Under the pieces are notes generated by a model. It was not told where the DNA came from. It saw only the letters and a program-made list of their open reading frames with translations, and did not search any database. Source: Balneolaceae bacterium (lineage in GTDB: Bacteria > Bacteroidota > Rhodothermia > Balneolales > Balneolaceae). Taken from it: a stretch of 37,519 nucleotides of DNA. Of the stretch, positions 15,694-22,353 are shown one piece after another. The stretch covers positions 1 to 37,519 of the forward strand of contig RECI01000192.1 in the NCBI GenBank assembly GCA_007694095.1. Direction: 5' to 3'. Made by a program: the position numbers and the translations under genes. Each line of letters starts with the position of its first letter. Position 1 is the stretch's first letter.

Positions 15694-17382
15694 ATGATAC
15701 AGTCAGGCAGGTTTATTATCGTTTTTGTGTTCCTTACAGCATGGATCACCGGATGTTCTATGGAAGAACCAGGGAGCGAAAAATCCCGTTTTCATCCTGA
15801 CACACAGTATATTTTCACTATTTCGGTAGCGCATCACGAGAGTACGGCAATTTCACCGGCTGCACTTTATCTATTCGATCCGGAACAGGAACACAACAAT
15901 ATTCCTGACGCTCTATTTACGGATGAAGGTAATGGTACAATAACGGCAATTCTGGAGAAGAATACTCCTTATGTTGCAGAAATCCATTCAGCATGGCATA
16001 AACCGCTGCAACTTTTCCTGCCCTCATTTTCCGGTGATCAAATCGAAGTATCGATTCAGCCGGAGCCTCTCGCCATATCCCGTGGAACGCAACCCGCTGT
16101 AATCGGAAACTTCAACCATTATGACGATTTCAGTTCGTTTCCGATGATACCTGGCGATGACGGCATGTGGCATGCCGTAGTAGAAGCAGAACCCGATACC
16201 CTTGCCTATGTTATTGTTGGTATGAGTGCAGTTCCCCACACTCATGGCACAACGGGGAGTCTTCGGCCAATTGGCAAACACTCCTCTGGAATGCCCGGAA
16301 TTGAATCAATCATGATGAATGAAGGCTCAAACCGTTTTGTAATCACGTTTGATCCTTCCTTATTTCCTGCCGGTGAAGAAACCCCGACCATACATTTTGA
16401 CAAGGATACACCCGTATCATTTGCCGGTATTGCAACAGCTTATTCTGCCATGGTTCGGCAGGCTGAAAAAGTACGAAACATGATAAAACGGGGGGAGTCA
16501 GTTTCTGCAACTCACTTTGACACATTTCATAGAGAACTCCAGAAAATAAGAGAGGCATATCCTCATCCGGAAACTGACCAGGCCATATGGCTGGCAAAAG
16601 CAAATTTCAGCGAATACCTGAATCCTAAGGATGAGTCGGCTGACAGGCTCATTGCAGAAATTCCGCCAAATTCTGAACTCTGGCTGTTCTATATCCCGGT
16701 TTTGTCGGAACTCTACGACCATTCGAGCCGGATGGAGCAGGTAAGCCGTAATCTTTGGGATATTTATCGCCAGCACAACCACCGGTCAGTACAGGGGGAA
16801 GCATTGTTTAACCTCCTCCGTTTCCATTACGAACGCGGTGAAGACGAGGAGTGGCATCAGGCTCATTTTGATCTTGTACGAGAGTATCCCGGTCATCCCC
16901 GAATCAATTATTCTTACAAAAGGGGCTATGCACCCGAAGCCGTTGTCCATGTAGGGCGCTATTTCCCCAGACTTCAGTTTAGTCCTCTTTTTGATGGTGA
17001 GCCAAAAGTTACACCTGCCGATAATGATGCACCTGTAACAATTCTCTATTTCTGGAGTGTTGAAAACGAAGAAAGCCGTGATCATATCGAAGAGCTTCTT
17101 CAACTTCATGAACTGTATTCAGACATTGGTCTTGAGATCAGCACCATAGCCCTGGGCAATAAGCGTGAACGGGTACAGCGGTTTCATGAGCAGAGTCAAC
17201 TGCCATGGCAATCCGGTTTTGAACAGTTTTCGAGCCCGGTTATTCAATCCATTGGCATTACCGAAGTTCCTTATACAATTGTTCTGAACCTGGAGAACCG
17301 CGTTCTGGTTTTAGATGAGGAATTTCTGAGCAACCGTAATGTAATTGAATCTATCGGTACATATCTTCGGAACAGCTTATGA
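15694..17382 (+). CDS. Lipoprotein with C-terminal thioredoxin-like domain lacking catalytic cysteines
   Basis: The 562-residue protein has a lipoprotein signal (FLTAWITGC, Cys21). Residues about 130-180 contain a beta-rich segment (AVIGNFNHYDDFSSFPMIPGDDGMW) resembling the early-set/glycogen-binding-like domains of starch-related proteins. A helical middle region (about 250-410) looks TPR-like. The C-terminus (about 448-562) has a TlpA/AhpC thioredoxin-like fold: beta strand VTILYFW, helix, GLEISTIALG, and ITEVPYTIVL with the cis-proline at about 526. In place of the usual CxxC after FW the sequence reads SVENEES, so thiol-disulfide chemistry is not expected. It begins 88 bases after mgtE and is followed 19 bases later by crcB, so it may be the first gene of a crcB operon. 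Function unknown. Confidence 0.75.
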   Translation: MIQSGRFIIVFVFLTAWITGCSMEEPGSEKSRFHPDTQYIFTISVAHHESTAISPAALYLFDPEQEHNNIPDALFTDEGNGTITAILEKNTPYVAEIHSAWHKPLQLFLPSFSGDQIEVSIQPEPLAISRGTQPAVIGNFNHYDDFSSFPMIPGDDGMWHAVVEAEPDTLAYVIVGMSAVPHTHGTTGSLRPIGKHSSGMPGIESIMMNEGSNRFVITFDPSLFPAGEETPTIHFDKDTPVSFAGIATAYSAMVRQAEKVRNMIKRGESVSATHFDTFHRELQKIREAYPHPETDQAIWLAKANFSEYLNPKDESADRLIAEIPPNSELWLFYIPVLSELYDHSSRMEQVSRNLWDIYRQHNHRSVQGEALFNLLRFHYERGEDEEWHQAHFDLVREYPGHPRINYSYKRGYAPEAVVHVGRYFPRLQFSPLFDGEPKVTPADNDAPVTILYFWSVENEESRDHIEELLQLHELYSDIGLEISTIALGNKRERVQRFHEQSQLPWQSGFEQFSSPVIQSIGITEVPYTIVLNLENRVLVLDEEFLSNRNVIESIGTYLRNSL

Positions 17383-17401
17383 TCATATGTAACCTGTTTT
17401 T

Positions 17402-17788
17402 ATGACGGAACTTCTTGCAGTTGCAATCGGTGGGGCTATTGGTGCGGTACTTCGTTACCTGTCAGGCATCATACTGATTCGGATCATGAGCCGTTCCGAT
17501 GTTATCAACGGAACAGTTTTTTCTAACCTTCTAGGGTGCTTTTTGGCCGGTATGGCATTGGCCTGGATTGCCAATACAGCCATCCTTTCACCGGAAATTA
17601 CACTATTCCTCACCGTCGGAATTCTCGGGTCTCTTACAACCTTTTCAACTTTTGCACTGGAAACCTATCAGCTGATCGGGAAAGAGACAAAACCACAACT
17701 CGCAGCTTACCTCTCACTCCAGTTAATAGCAGCTTTTCTGTTGACTGCAGCCGGATATTGGCTCATACACACTTTTGGAGGTTTGTGA
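17402..17788 (+). CDS. crcB: Fluoride exporter CrcB/FluC, first subunit
   Basis: The 128-residue protein has four membrane helices and the Fluc signatures: GGAIGAVLRY (10-19), NGTVFSNLLGCF (36-47) with the pore Asn42, and GILGSLTTFSTF, in which Phe81 and Phe84 correspond to the phenylalanine box lining the fluoride pore. Fluc channels are dual-topology dimers that let F- leak out of the cell. The start lies 19 bases after the upstream lipoprotein gene, and the second crcB follows at once. I saw no fluoride (crcB-motif) riboswitch before it. Confidence 0.92.
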   Translation: MTELLAVAIGGAIGAVLRYLSGIILIRIMSRSDVINGTVFSNLLGCFLAGMALAWIANTAILSPEITLFLTVGILGSLTTFSTFALETYQLIGKETKPQLAAYLSLQLIAAFLLTAAGYWLIHTFGGL

Positions 17789-17791
17789 TTT

Positions 17792-18193
17792 ATGAAACAA
17801 AAACCTCATTTAAGTGATATAGCATGGGTTGCTTTTGGCGGCATGATCGGGGCTTGTATGCGGCACTTTACCAACCTTTTTGTCGCAAATATATCAGATT
17901 CACCTTTCCTGATCACCGCAACTGCCATTGAGAATATCCTCGGCTCCTTTTTAATCGGATTGATTTTTACTATCCTGAAGAAACGTGCCGATAAGAGCCC
18001 TCAGATGAGTCTTTTTTTACTAACCGGCATCATAGGCAGTTATACCACATATTCCGGATTTATGATTGAGGCCTTTATAAATACCGGAAACTCCATTTAT
18101 ATCATGCTGATGTATATGTTTACCCAGATACTTTCTGGAATTATTGCCGTTATGGGAGGAATATACCTTGCAAAGAAAATGATGCGTTCATGA
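17792..18193 (+). CDS. crcB: Fluoride exporter CrcB/FluC, second diverged subunit
   Basis: The gene starts three bases after the first crcB stop, with GGAGGT at 17777-17782 as a ribosome-binding site inside the end of crcB1. The 133-residue product has the same four-helix plan: FGGMIGACMRHF, ENILGSF with pore Asn48, and GIIGSYTTYSGF. The phenylalanine box is altered: the first position is Tyr87 and the second Phe90. Two adjacent, diverged copies are the pattern of heterodimeric Fluc channels known from Gram-positive bacteria, where opposite orientations are fixed in the two subunits. No other gene follows closely, so this probably ends the operon. Confidence 0.9.
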   Translation: MKQKPHLSDIAWVAFGGMIGACMRHFTNLFVANISDSPFLITATAIENILGSFLIGLIFTILKKRADKSPQMSLFLLTGIIGSYTTYSGFMIEAFINTGNSIYIMLMYMFTQILSGIIAVMGGIYLAKKMMRS

Positions 18194-18218
18194 AATGGGC
18201 TGAAGAGTTTTCTGTTGC

Positions 18219-18280
18219 CAAAGTTGACTCAGATTAACACAGAGCTTTATCTGTGGCATCTGTGGCATCTGTGGCAATAA
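18219..18280. repeat. TGCCA...TGGCA inverted repeat with 9-bp tandem (ATCTGTGGC x3)
   Basis: ATCTGTGGC is repeated three times at 18249-18275. The final TGGCAATAAAAAAAC can pair with TTGCCA near 18219, and a run of seven A's follows. It lies 25-85 bases after crcB2 and could act as a transcript end. It is related in style to the CACGAAG intergenic repeats. Confidence 0.5.
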
Positions 18281-18319
18281 AAAAACAAACTTTATTTATT
18301 ACTTACTAGTTATACCCAA

Positions 18320-18943
18320 ATGAAAAACCTAACCTATTATAAAACCATTTTATGGGATTTTGACGGTGTTATCCTTGATTCCGTAGCCATCAGGGATGAA
18401 GGTTATTGGCATACCCTAAAAGAATATCCGCGGGAACAGGTTCAAAAACTAATCCGCTATCAGCAATTGAACGGAGGAATTTCCCGCTATGTAAAGTTCA
18501 GGTATTTTTATGAAGAAATTCTGGGTAAAGAAATTTCAGACAAAAAAGTAAACATGTTTGCCAAATCGTTTTCCGATTTTATGATTGAAAGGCTTACAAA
18601 CAGGGAGTTGTTAATTGAAGAAACCGTCTGGTTTATTGATAAGCACTATACAACCATTCCAATGCATATTGTGTCGGGTTCCGATCAGGAAGAACTTCGT
18701 TATTTGTGTAAAAAACTGGGAATAGATCATTATTTCAAATCCATTCACGGTTCACCAACTCCCAAAATAGAACTTGTTGAACAATTACTAACCCGTGAAA
18801 AGTATACCCCCGAAGATGCTGTATTGATTGGTGATTCCATAAATGATTACGACGCCGCCCGGCTGAACGGGGTACATTTTTACGGTTATAACAATCCGGA
18901 TTTAAAGGCCAGGGTTGAACAATATTTAAATGGATTTGGATGA
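18320..18943 (+). CDS. HAD-superfamily phosphatase, phosphoglycolate phosphatase-like
   Basis: This 207-residue cytoplasmic hydrolase has all four HAD motifs. Motif I is WDFDGVILDS (nucleophile Asp13 and acid/base Asp15), motif II HIVSGSDQEEL, motif III the lysine of SPTPKIELV, and motif IV VLIGDSINDYDAA. A helical cap lies between residues 20 and 85. The overall form fits the phosphoglycolate phosphatase/beta-phosphoglucomutase-like subfamily (HAD-IA). The physiological substrate cannot be predicted from these motifs. The gene stands alone: 126 bases separate it from crcB2, and a 390-base gap follows it. Confidence 0.88.
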   Translation: MKNLTYYKTILWDFDGVILDSVAIRDEGYWHTLKEYPREQVQKLIRYQQLNGGISRYVKFRYFYEEILGKEISDKKVNMFAKSFSDFMIERLTNRELLIEETVWFIDKHYTTIPMHIVSGSDQEELRYLCKKLGIDHYFKSIHGSPTPKIELVEQLLTREKYTPEDAVLIGDSINDYDAARLNGVHFYGYNNPDLKARVEQYLNGFG

Positions 18944-19022
18944 TATTGGATTTTTGTGATGGGGAGTTTTTAGTGTTTAGTTTTGAGTTTTTAGTTTACC
19001 AGTCGAGTTATCGGGACTGCCA

Positions 19023-19112
19023 GCTTTTCATCCCGACAAGCATGTCGTGACTGTCACTATCGCTCCAGCTTTTTTACCCATTAAATTACTGGTAGAACCA
19101 ACAATTAATTAG
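19023..19112. repeat. 90-bp dispersed repeat, copy 1
   Basis: This segment matches 21551-21641 over its whole length with about ten differences (shared words CATCCCGACAAGCATG, CTATCGCTCCAGC and GAACCAACA). The two copies lie in the same orientation on either side of the S9 peptidase gene. The copy carries no ORF of its own and no obvious terminal inverted repeats. Confidence 0.75.
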
Positions 19113-19125
19113 CAATTCATCATAG

Positions 19126-19311
19126 ATTAGCCAGGACACATATAAAGAGTATGATTATTCAGGATCAGTATTTCAGGTTACTTTGAGAGGTTGGGATAAT
19201 ATATATAAACTGGATTCTTTTAATGGAGAAGAAAATCATCCCGAAAAAAACTATTTTCCCATATTTAAATCTATTTTTGGGCTTATTTTATACTTATCTA
19301 CTTTTTTTTAA
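19126..19311 (+). pseudogene. Possible remnant of a gene 3' end (no start codon)
   Basis: The frame after TAG at 19123-19125 stays open for 61 codons to TAA at 19309-19311 and reads like protein (QDTYKEYDYSGSVFQ, TLRGWDNIYKLDSF), ending in a hydrophobic tail. No in-frame ATG exists; a TTG inside it would leave about 40 residues. It begins right at the edge of repeat copy 1. I recognise no family. It could be a chance frame. Confidence 0.25.
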
Positions 19312-19332
19312 ACAACAACTGCCACATTCGCA

Positions 19333-21318
19333 ATGAATCTAAAAAAATATCACTCCCTATCCCTCTTTTTGATCCTCTGTTTTGCAATTACTTTTCCCTC
19401 AATTATTTTTGCCCAGGGCCTTACCCCCGATGATGTAGCCAATATCCAGACGGTTACTTCGGTTTCCATGAGTCACGACGGTGAATTGATTGCCTATACC
19501 CTGAGTGTACCGCGAACAGATGAGGAACCGGTTGGCAGAAATTATTCGGAGTTATACATTATCCCTGTTTCAGGTGGAGAACCGGTTCAGGTATCGGTAA
19601 AACCAAATTCGGCATTTTCACCACAATGGGGACCAGAGGGACGCCTTTATTTTATGTCTCGTATTGCCGAACATCACAACCAGCTACAGGTTTATTCTGT
19701 GAGCCGCAGTGGAAATGACCTGCAAAAACACACTGATGCCGAGTACGGTTTAAACAGCTATTCCTGGAGCGCAGACGGATCCGCCATTGCTTATACCGCA
19801 ATGGAGCCGGTATCTGCAGAGAGGCAAGACCAGATCAATCGCGGATATGATATGATTGTTTATGGCGAAAATCATCGCTACATGAGGCTCTGGATTCAAC
19901 CAAATTATGGTGAGGCGTACATCGTTACACCGGACAACCTGTATGTCTGGGAATTTGCATGGGCGCCCGATGGCACCCGGCTGGCTCTTCGTATTAGTGA
20001 TGAACCGGGGGCAGATATTGACCAGATGTATACCCGGTACGCAGTAATAAACCCGGATGGTACCGGTTTAAGAAATATTATGACATCCCCCCGGAAAAAA
20101 ACATCGGTCAGGTGGTCGCCCGATGGCAGCAGGCTGGCGGTGCTTGCCGGGAAAGTATACAGCGACCCACTGCCTCAGCGAATCTGGGTTCTTGATGTGG
20201 ATAGCGAAAACAAGCGCGATATAACCCCTTTAGGCTGGGAAGGGACGCCTGAATGGATTTCATGGATGGATGATTACACAATTCTTTTTAATGCCGTAGA
20301 ACGTTCCGGCACGTCTCTCTTTACTCTTCGCACCGACCGGGATGTAATAACAAGGATTGCAGGCAATGGCTCTGAAATATTCAGAAGTGTGAGTATGGAT
20401 GCAAGTAACCGTGCATTTGCTGCACCCGTTAATACCTTCGAGCATCCCGGTGAAGTCTATACAGGAGATGTGAGGCGGGGCGAACTTCAAAGACTAACCC
20501 ACCATAATCCCTGGCTTGCCGAACGTGAATTTGGTGAGCAAAGATCAATTACTTGGAGTGGCGCTGATGGATGGGAAATTGAAGGTATTCTCGTGAAACC
20601 TGTGGATTATCAGGAAGGGGTGCGTTATCCGCTTGCCATACTTCCACACGGCGGGCCAGAGGGTACCAGTATGAATGGCTGGAATACGAGCTCACTATAT
20701 CCATCACAGGTTATGGCTAATGAGGGTTATGTGGTGTTTAAACCGAATTACCGGGGCAGCGGCGGACGCGGTACTGCATTTGCTTCTGCCAACCACCGCG
20801 ACCTGGGCGGCAAGGAGTTTGATGATGTCCTTTTAGGTATCGACCACCTCGAAGAAATCGGGTTAATTGATCCTGACAGGGTAGGTATTTCCGGCACATC
20901 CTACGGGGGTTATTTTGCTGCCTGGGCAGCTACAAGGTACAGCGATCGTTTTGCAGCCGGAATTACGTTTGCCGGCCTTTCCAACTGGATTTCGTTTACC
21001 GGTACAACCGACATACCACACGAGATGAGTGTTGTTCACTGGAATCTTTACTGGTTCGATAACCCCGGCCAAAATTGGGAGCGGTCACCCGTGGCCTGGC
21101 TCAAACATGCTGACACGCCACTACTGGTTGCTCACGGGCTTGCTGATGACCGCGTTCATCCCGAACAATCCATACAGCTTTACCAGTTTTTAAAAATGCT
21201 GGATATACCCACGGGTTTGGTAATGTACCCCCGTCAGCCGCACGGTCTCACAGAGAGGGCACACCAGCTCGATTTTATGAACCGTGTCATTCACTGGTTT
21301 GGGGAATATGTGAAGTGA
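19333..21318 (+). CDS. Secreted S9-family prolyl oligopeptidase-like serine peptidase
   Basis: The 661-residue protein has a signal peptide (LFLILCFAITFPSIIFAQ), then a beta-propeller of PD40/WD40-like repeats from about 30 to 390 (blades such as WSADGSAIAYT, WAPDGTRLALR and WSPDGSRLAVL). The catalytic alpha/beta-hydrolase domain covers about 400-661. The nucleophile motif is GISGTSYGGY with Ser523. The acid lies in HGLADDRVHP (Asp605 by alignment to the family spacing), and the His is in RQPHG (His637). LPHGGPEG (about 438-445) is the usual oxyanion-side loop. Enzymes of this type (dipeptidyl peptidase IV / acylaminoacyl peptidase-like) trim short peptides in the periplasm or outside the cell. 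The gene is flanked by a dispersed repeat on both sides and stands alone. Confidence 0.95.
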   Translation: MNLKKYHSLSLFLILCFAITFPSIIFAQGLTPDDVANIQTVTSVSMSHDGELIAYTLSVPRTDEEPVGRNYSELYIIPVSGGEPVQVSVKPNSAFSPQWGPEGRLYFMSRIAEHHNQLQVYSVSRSGNDLQKHTDAEYGLNSYSWSADGSAIAYTAMEPVSAERQDQINRGYDMIVYGENHRYMRLWIQPNYGEAYIVTPDNLYVWEFAWAPDGTRLALRISDEPGADIDQMYTRYAVINPDGTGLRNIMTSPRKKTSVRWSPDGSRLAVLAGKVYSDPLPQRIWVLDVDSENKRDITPLGWEGTPEWISWMDDYTILFNAVERSGTSLFTLRTDRDVITRIAGNGSEIFRSVSMDASNRAFAAPVNTFEHPGEVYTGDVRRGELQRLTHHNPWLAEREFGEQRSITWSGADGWEIEGILVKPVDYQEGVRYPLAILPHGGPEGTSMNGWNTSSLYPSQVMANEGYVVFKPNYRGSGGRGTAFASANHRDLGGKEFDDVLLGIDHLEEIGLIDPDRVGISGTSYGGYFAAWAATRYSDRFAAGITFAGLSNWISFTGTTDIPHEMSVVHWNLYWFDNPGQNWERSPVAWLKHADTPLLVAHGLADDRVHPEQSIQLYQFLKMLDIPTGLVMYPRQPHGLTERAHQLDFMNRVIHWFGEYVK

Positions 21319-21333
21319 GTATTTCAAAAAAGA

Positions 21334-21432
21334 AAACATGGTATGTTTATTCAATATCAGATCATCGAACCACATCAAATCGGTGATTAGAGAACGTAAC
21401 TGAGTATATCCTCATATAAACATACCATGTTT
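21334..21432. repeat. Inverted-repeat element 1 (99 bp)
   Basis: The 16-base end AAACATGGTATGTTTA (21334-21349) is perfectly inverted at 21417-21432 (TAAACATACCATGTTT). It has the same ends (AAACATGGTAT...) and nearly the same length as elements 2 and 3. The interior shares words such as ATCAGATCA and ACATCAAA with element 3. Confidence 0.75.
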
Positions 21433-21550
21433 GTACCGTGGCTTTTGCGGTTTCTTCCCCACAACGATCCTTCACGGAGCAGTATTCGGCATTCTATCTA
21501 TATTTTCCCAAATCCGCTCAAACGCTTGGAGGTGCTATCGCACGCTTCAA

Positions 21551-21641
21551 GGTTTTCATCCCGACAAGCATGACGGGACTGTCGCTATCGCTCCAGCTTT
21601 TTTACCCATTACATTTGTGGTCGAACCAACATATTGATTAG
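21551..21641. repeat. 90-bp dispersed repeat, copy 2
   Basis: Same orientation and about 88% identical to 19023-19112. Just to its left, GGTGCTATCGCACGCTTCAAGGT (about 21530-21553) recurs in nearly the same form at about 3021-3043 beside the symporter gene. A TCCCG/CGGGA stem lies inside this copy. On the minus strand a 73-codon frame (21777-21556) crosses it; I regard that as spurious. Confidence 0.75.
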
Positions 21642-21675
21642 AGAAGGCACACCCAAAGCTCAAAAGGAGCGCAAT

Positions 21676-21708
21676 CAACAGCATAGCGCACCGCGCTATG
21701 AGTTGTTG
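21676..21708. repeat. Strong two-part hairpin
   Basis: CATAGCGC (21682-21689) and GCGCTATG (21693-21700) form an eight-base stem with a three-base loop. It is extended outward by CAACA (21676-21680) pairing with TGTTG (21704-21708). No T-tract follows on either strand. It could be a protein-binding or structured-RNA element within the repeat island. Confidence 0.6.
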
Positions 21709-22127
21709 CAGCATCAGGTAGTAAGCCCCGAAGAGGGCGTAATCCGACTGATTTTTGCTCATAAGTCTTCTTTTCATTAAGCCCCATTTTGTGGAGTCAT
21801 ATTTATATCAAGTGGTCCTTGATTAACTATAAAGGATGGTAAAATCAAATACCAGGGATAGTTCATCAACAACGCCAAATCTATCATCGGGAACAGCCGG
21901 CAGAGGCAGATCATTCTGGCTGCGGGGCGTTGACCAAGATTTTCCCTTGCATCATCGGAATACCTCTCACACCTTTGGCCGGTTCACGGCCGATGATGGG
22001 TTTGGGACGTTTTATCCCCGGGTTCCATGCGATAAATCGCTGTGCGATTATCGGCATTCACCCGGGGTTACAAAATCTATCACCCCGCCGGGGTGGTTTT
22101 TTGGAATTAATATGGAAATGGCTGGAA

Positions 22128-22223
22128 AAACATGGTATTTCTGTAGTTACCATAACTCAGACACACATCGAACCCTTTTACGACGCAGAACCACGAGCAA
22201 CCGCGAATAGAAATACCATGTTT
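22128..22223. repeat. Inverted-repeat element 2 (96 bp)
   Basis: AAACATGGTATTTCT (22128-22142) is perfectly inverted at 22209-22223 (AGAAATACCATGTTT). The interior aligns with that of element 3 (shared ACTCAGA, ACATC, AACCC, TTACGA and CACG in the same order) at about 60-65% identity, so the arms are more conserved than the middle. Confidence 0.8.
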
Positions 22224-22245
22224 GATCCCGATCCCATCCCCTTAT

Positions 22246-22341
22246 AAACATGGTATTTCTGTTTTTCCATGCACTCAGATCAACATCAAACCCGCTTACG
22301 ATCCATAAACACGTTCCAATCCTAATAGAAATACCATGTTT
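22246..22341. repeat. Inverted-repeat element 3 (96 bp)
   Basis: It has exactly the same 15-base arms as element 2 (22246-22260 and 22327-22341) and exactly the same length, and lies 22 bases further on in the same orientation. It ends 12 bases before the stop codon of the CRTAC1-like gene on the minus strand, so it lies in that gene's 3' untranslated region. Confidence 0.8.
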
Positions 22342-22353
22342 GCGAGCAAGGTT

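Larger units (their letters stand above)
18944..19332. other. Intergenic region: TAGTTT-rich stretch, 90-bp repeat copy and possible gene remnant
   Basis: Positions 18968-18999 are a degenerate TTTAGTTTTGAGTTTTTAG tandem. Positions 19023-19112 are copy 1 of the dispersed repeat, and the rest to 19311 is an open frame without a start codon. TCGGGA/TCCCGA around 19012-19037 form a small hairpin that overlaps the beginning of the repeat. Confidence 0.5.
21319..22353. other. One-kilobase repeat island without a convincing gene
   Basis: This stretch contains the three inverted-repeat elements, copy 2 of the 90-bp repeat, an extended hairpin at 21676-21708 and a GC-rich section (about 21860-22110) with several short palindromes, such as CCCCGCCGGGG near 22081 and GATAAATCGCTGTGCGATTATC near 22031. 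The frames that can be drawn through it (for example 21836-22210 and 21930-22247) have no protein character that I recognise and cross the repeats. Confidence 0.6.

Noticed and set aside
17383-17401. Fluoride riboswitch before crcB
   Set aside because: Only 18 bases separate the genes, and no crcB-motif sequence is visible there or before the upstream lipoprotein gene.
21556-21777. Minus-strand 73-aa ORF with a hydrophobic segment
   Set aside because: Its C-terminal half is the dispersed 90-bp repeat, and copy 1 of that repeat does not keep the frame open, so I treat it as a by-product of the repeat.
21836-22247. Overlapping plus-strand ORFs of 124 and 105 aa
   Set aside because: They run through GC-rich palindromes and inverted-repeat element 2 and have no recognisable domain or ribosome-binding site.
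21334-22341. CRISPR-like array
   Set aside because: The repeated words occur as inverted pairs with 66-67 base interiors that are homologous between copies, unlike direct repeats with unique spacers, and no cas gene is present.
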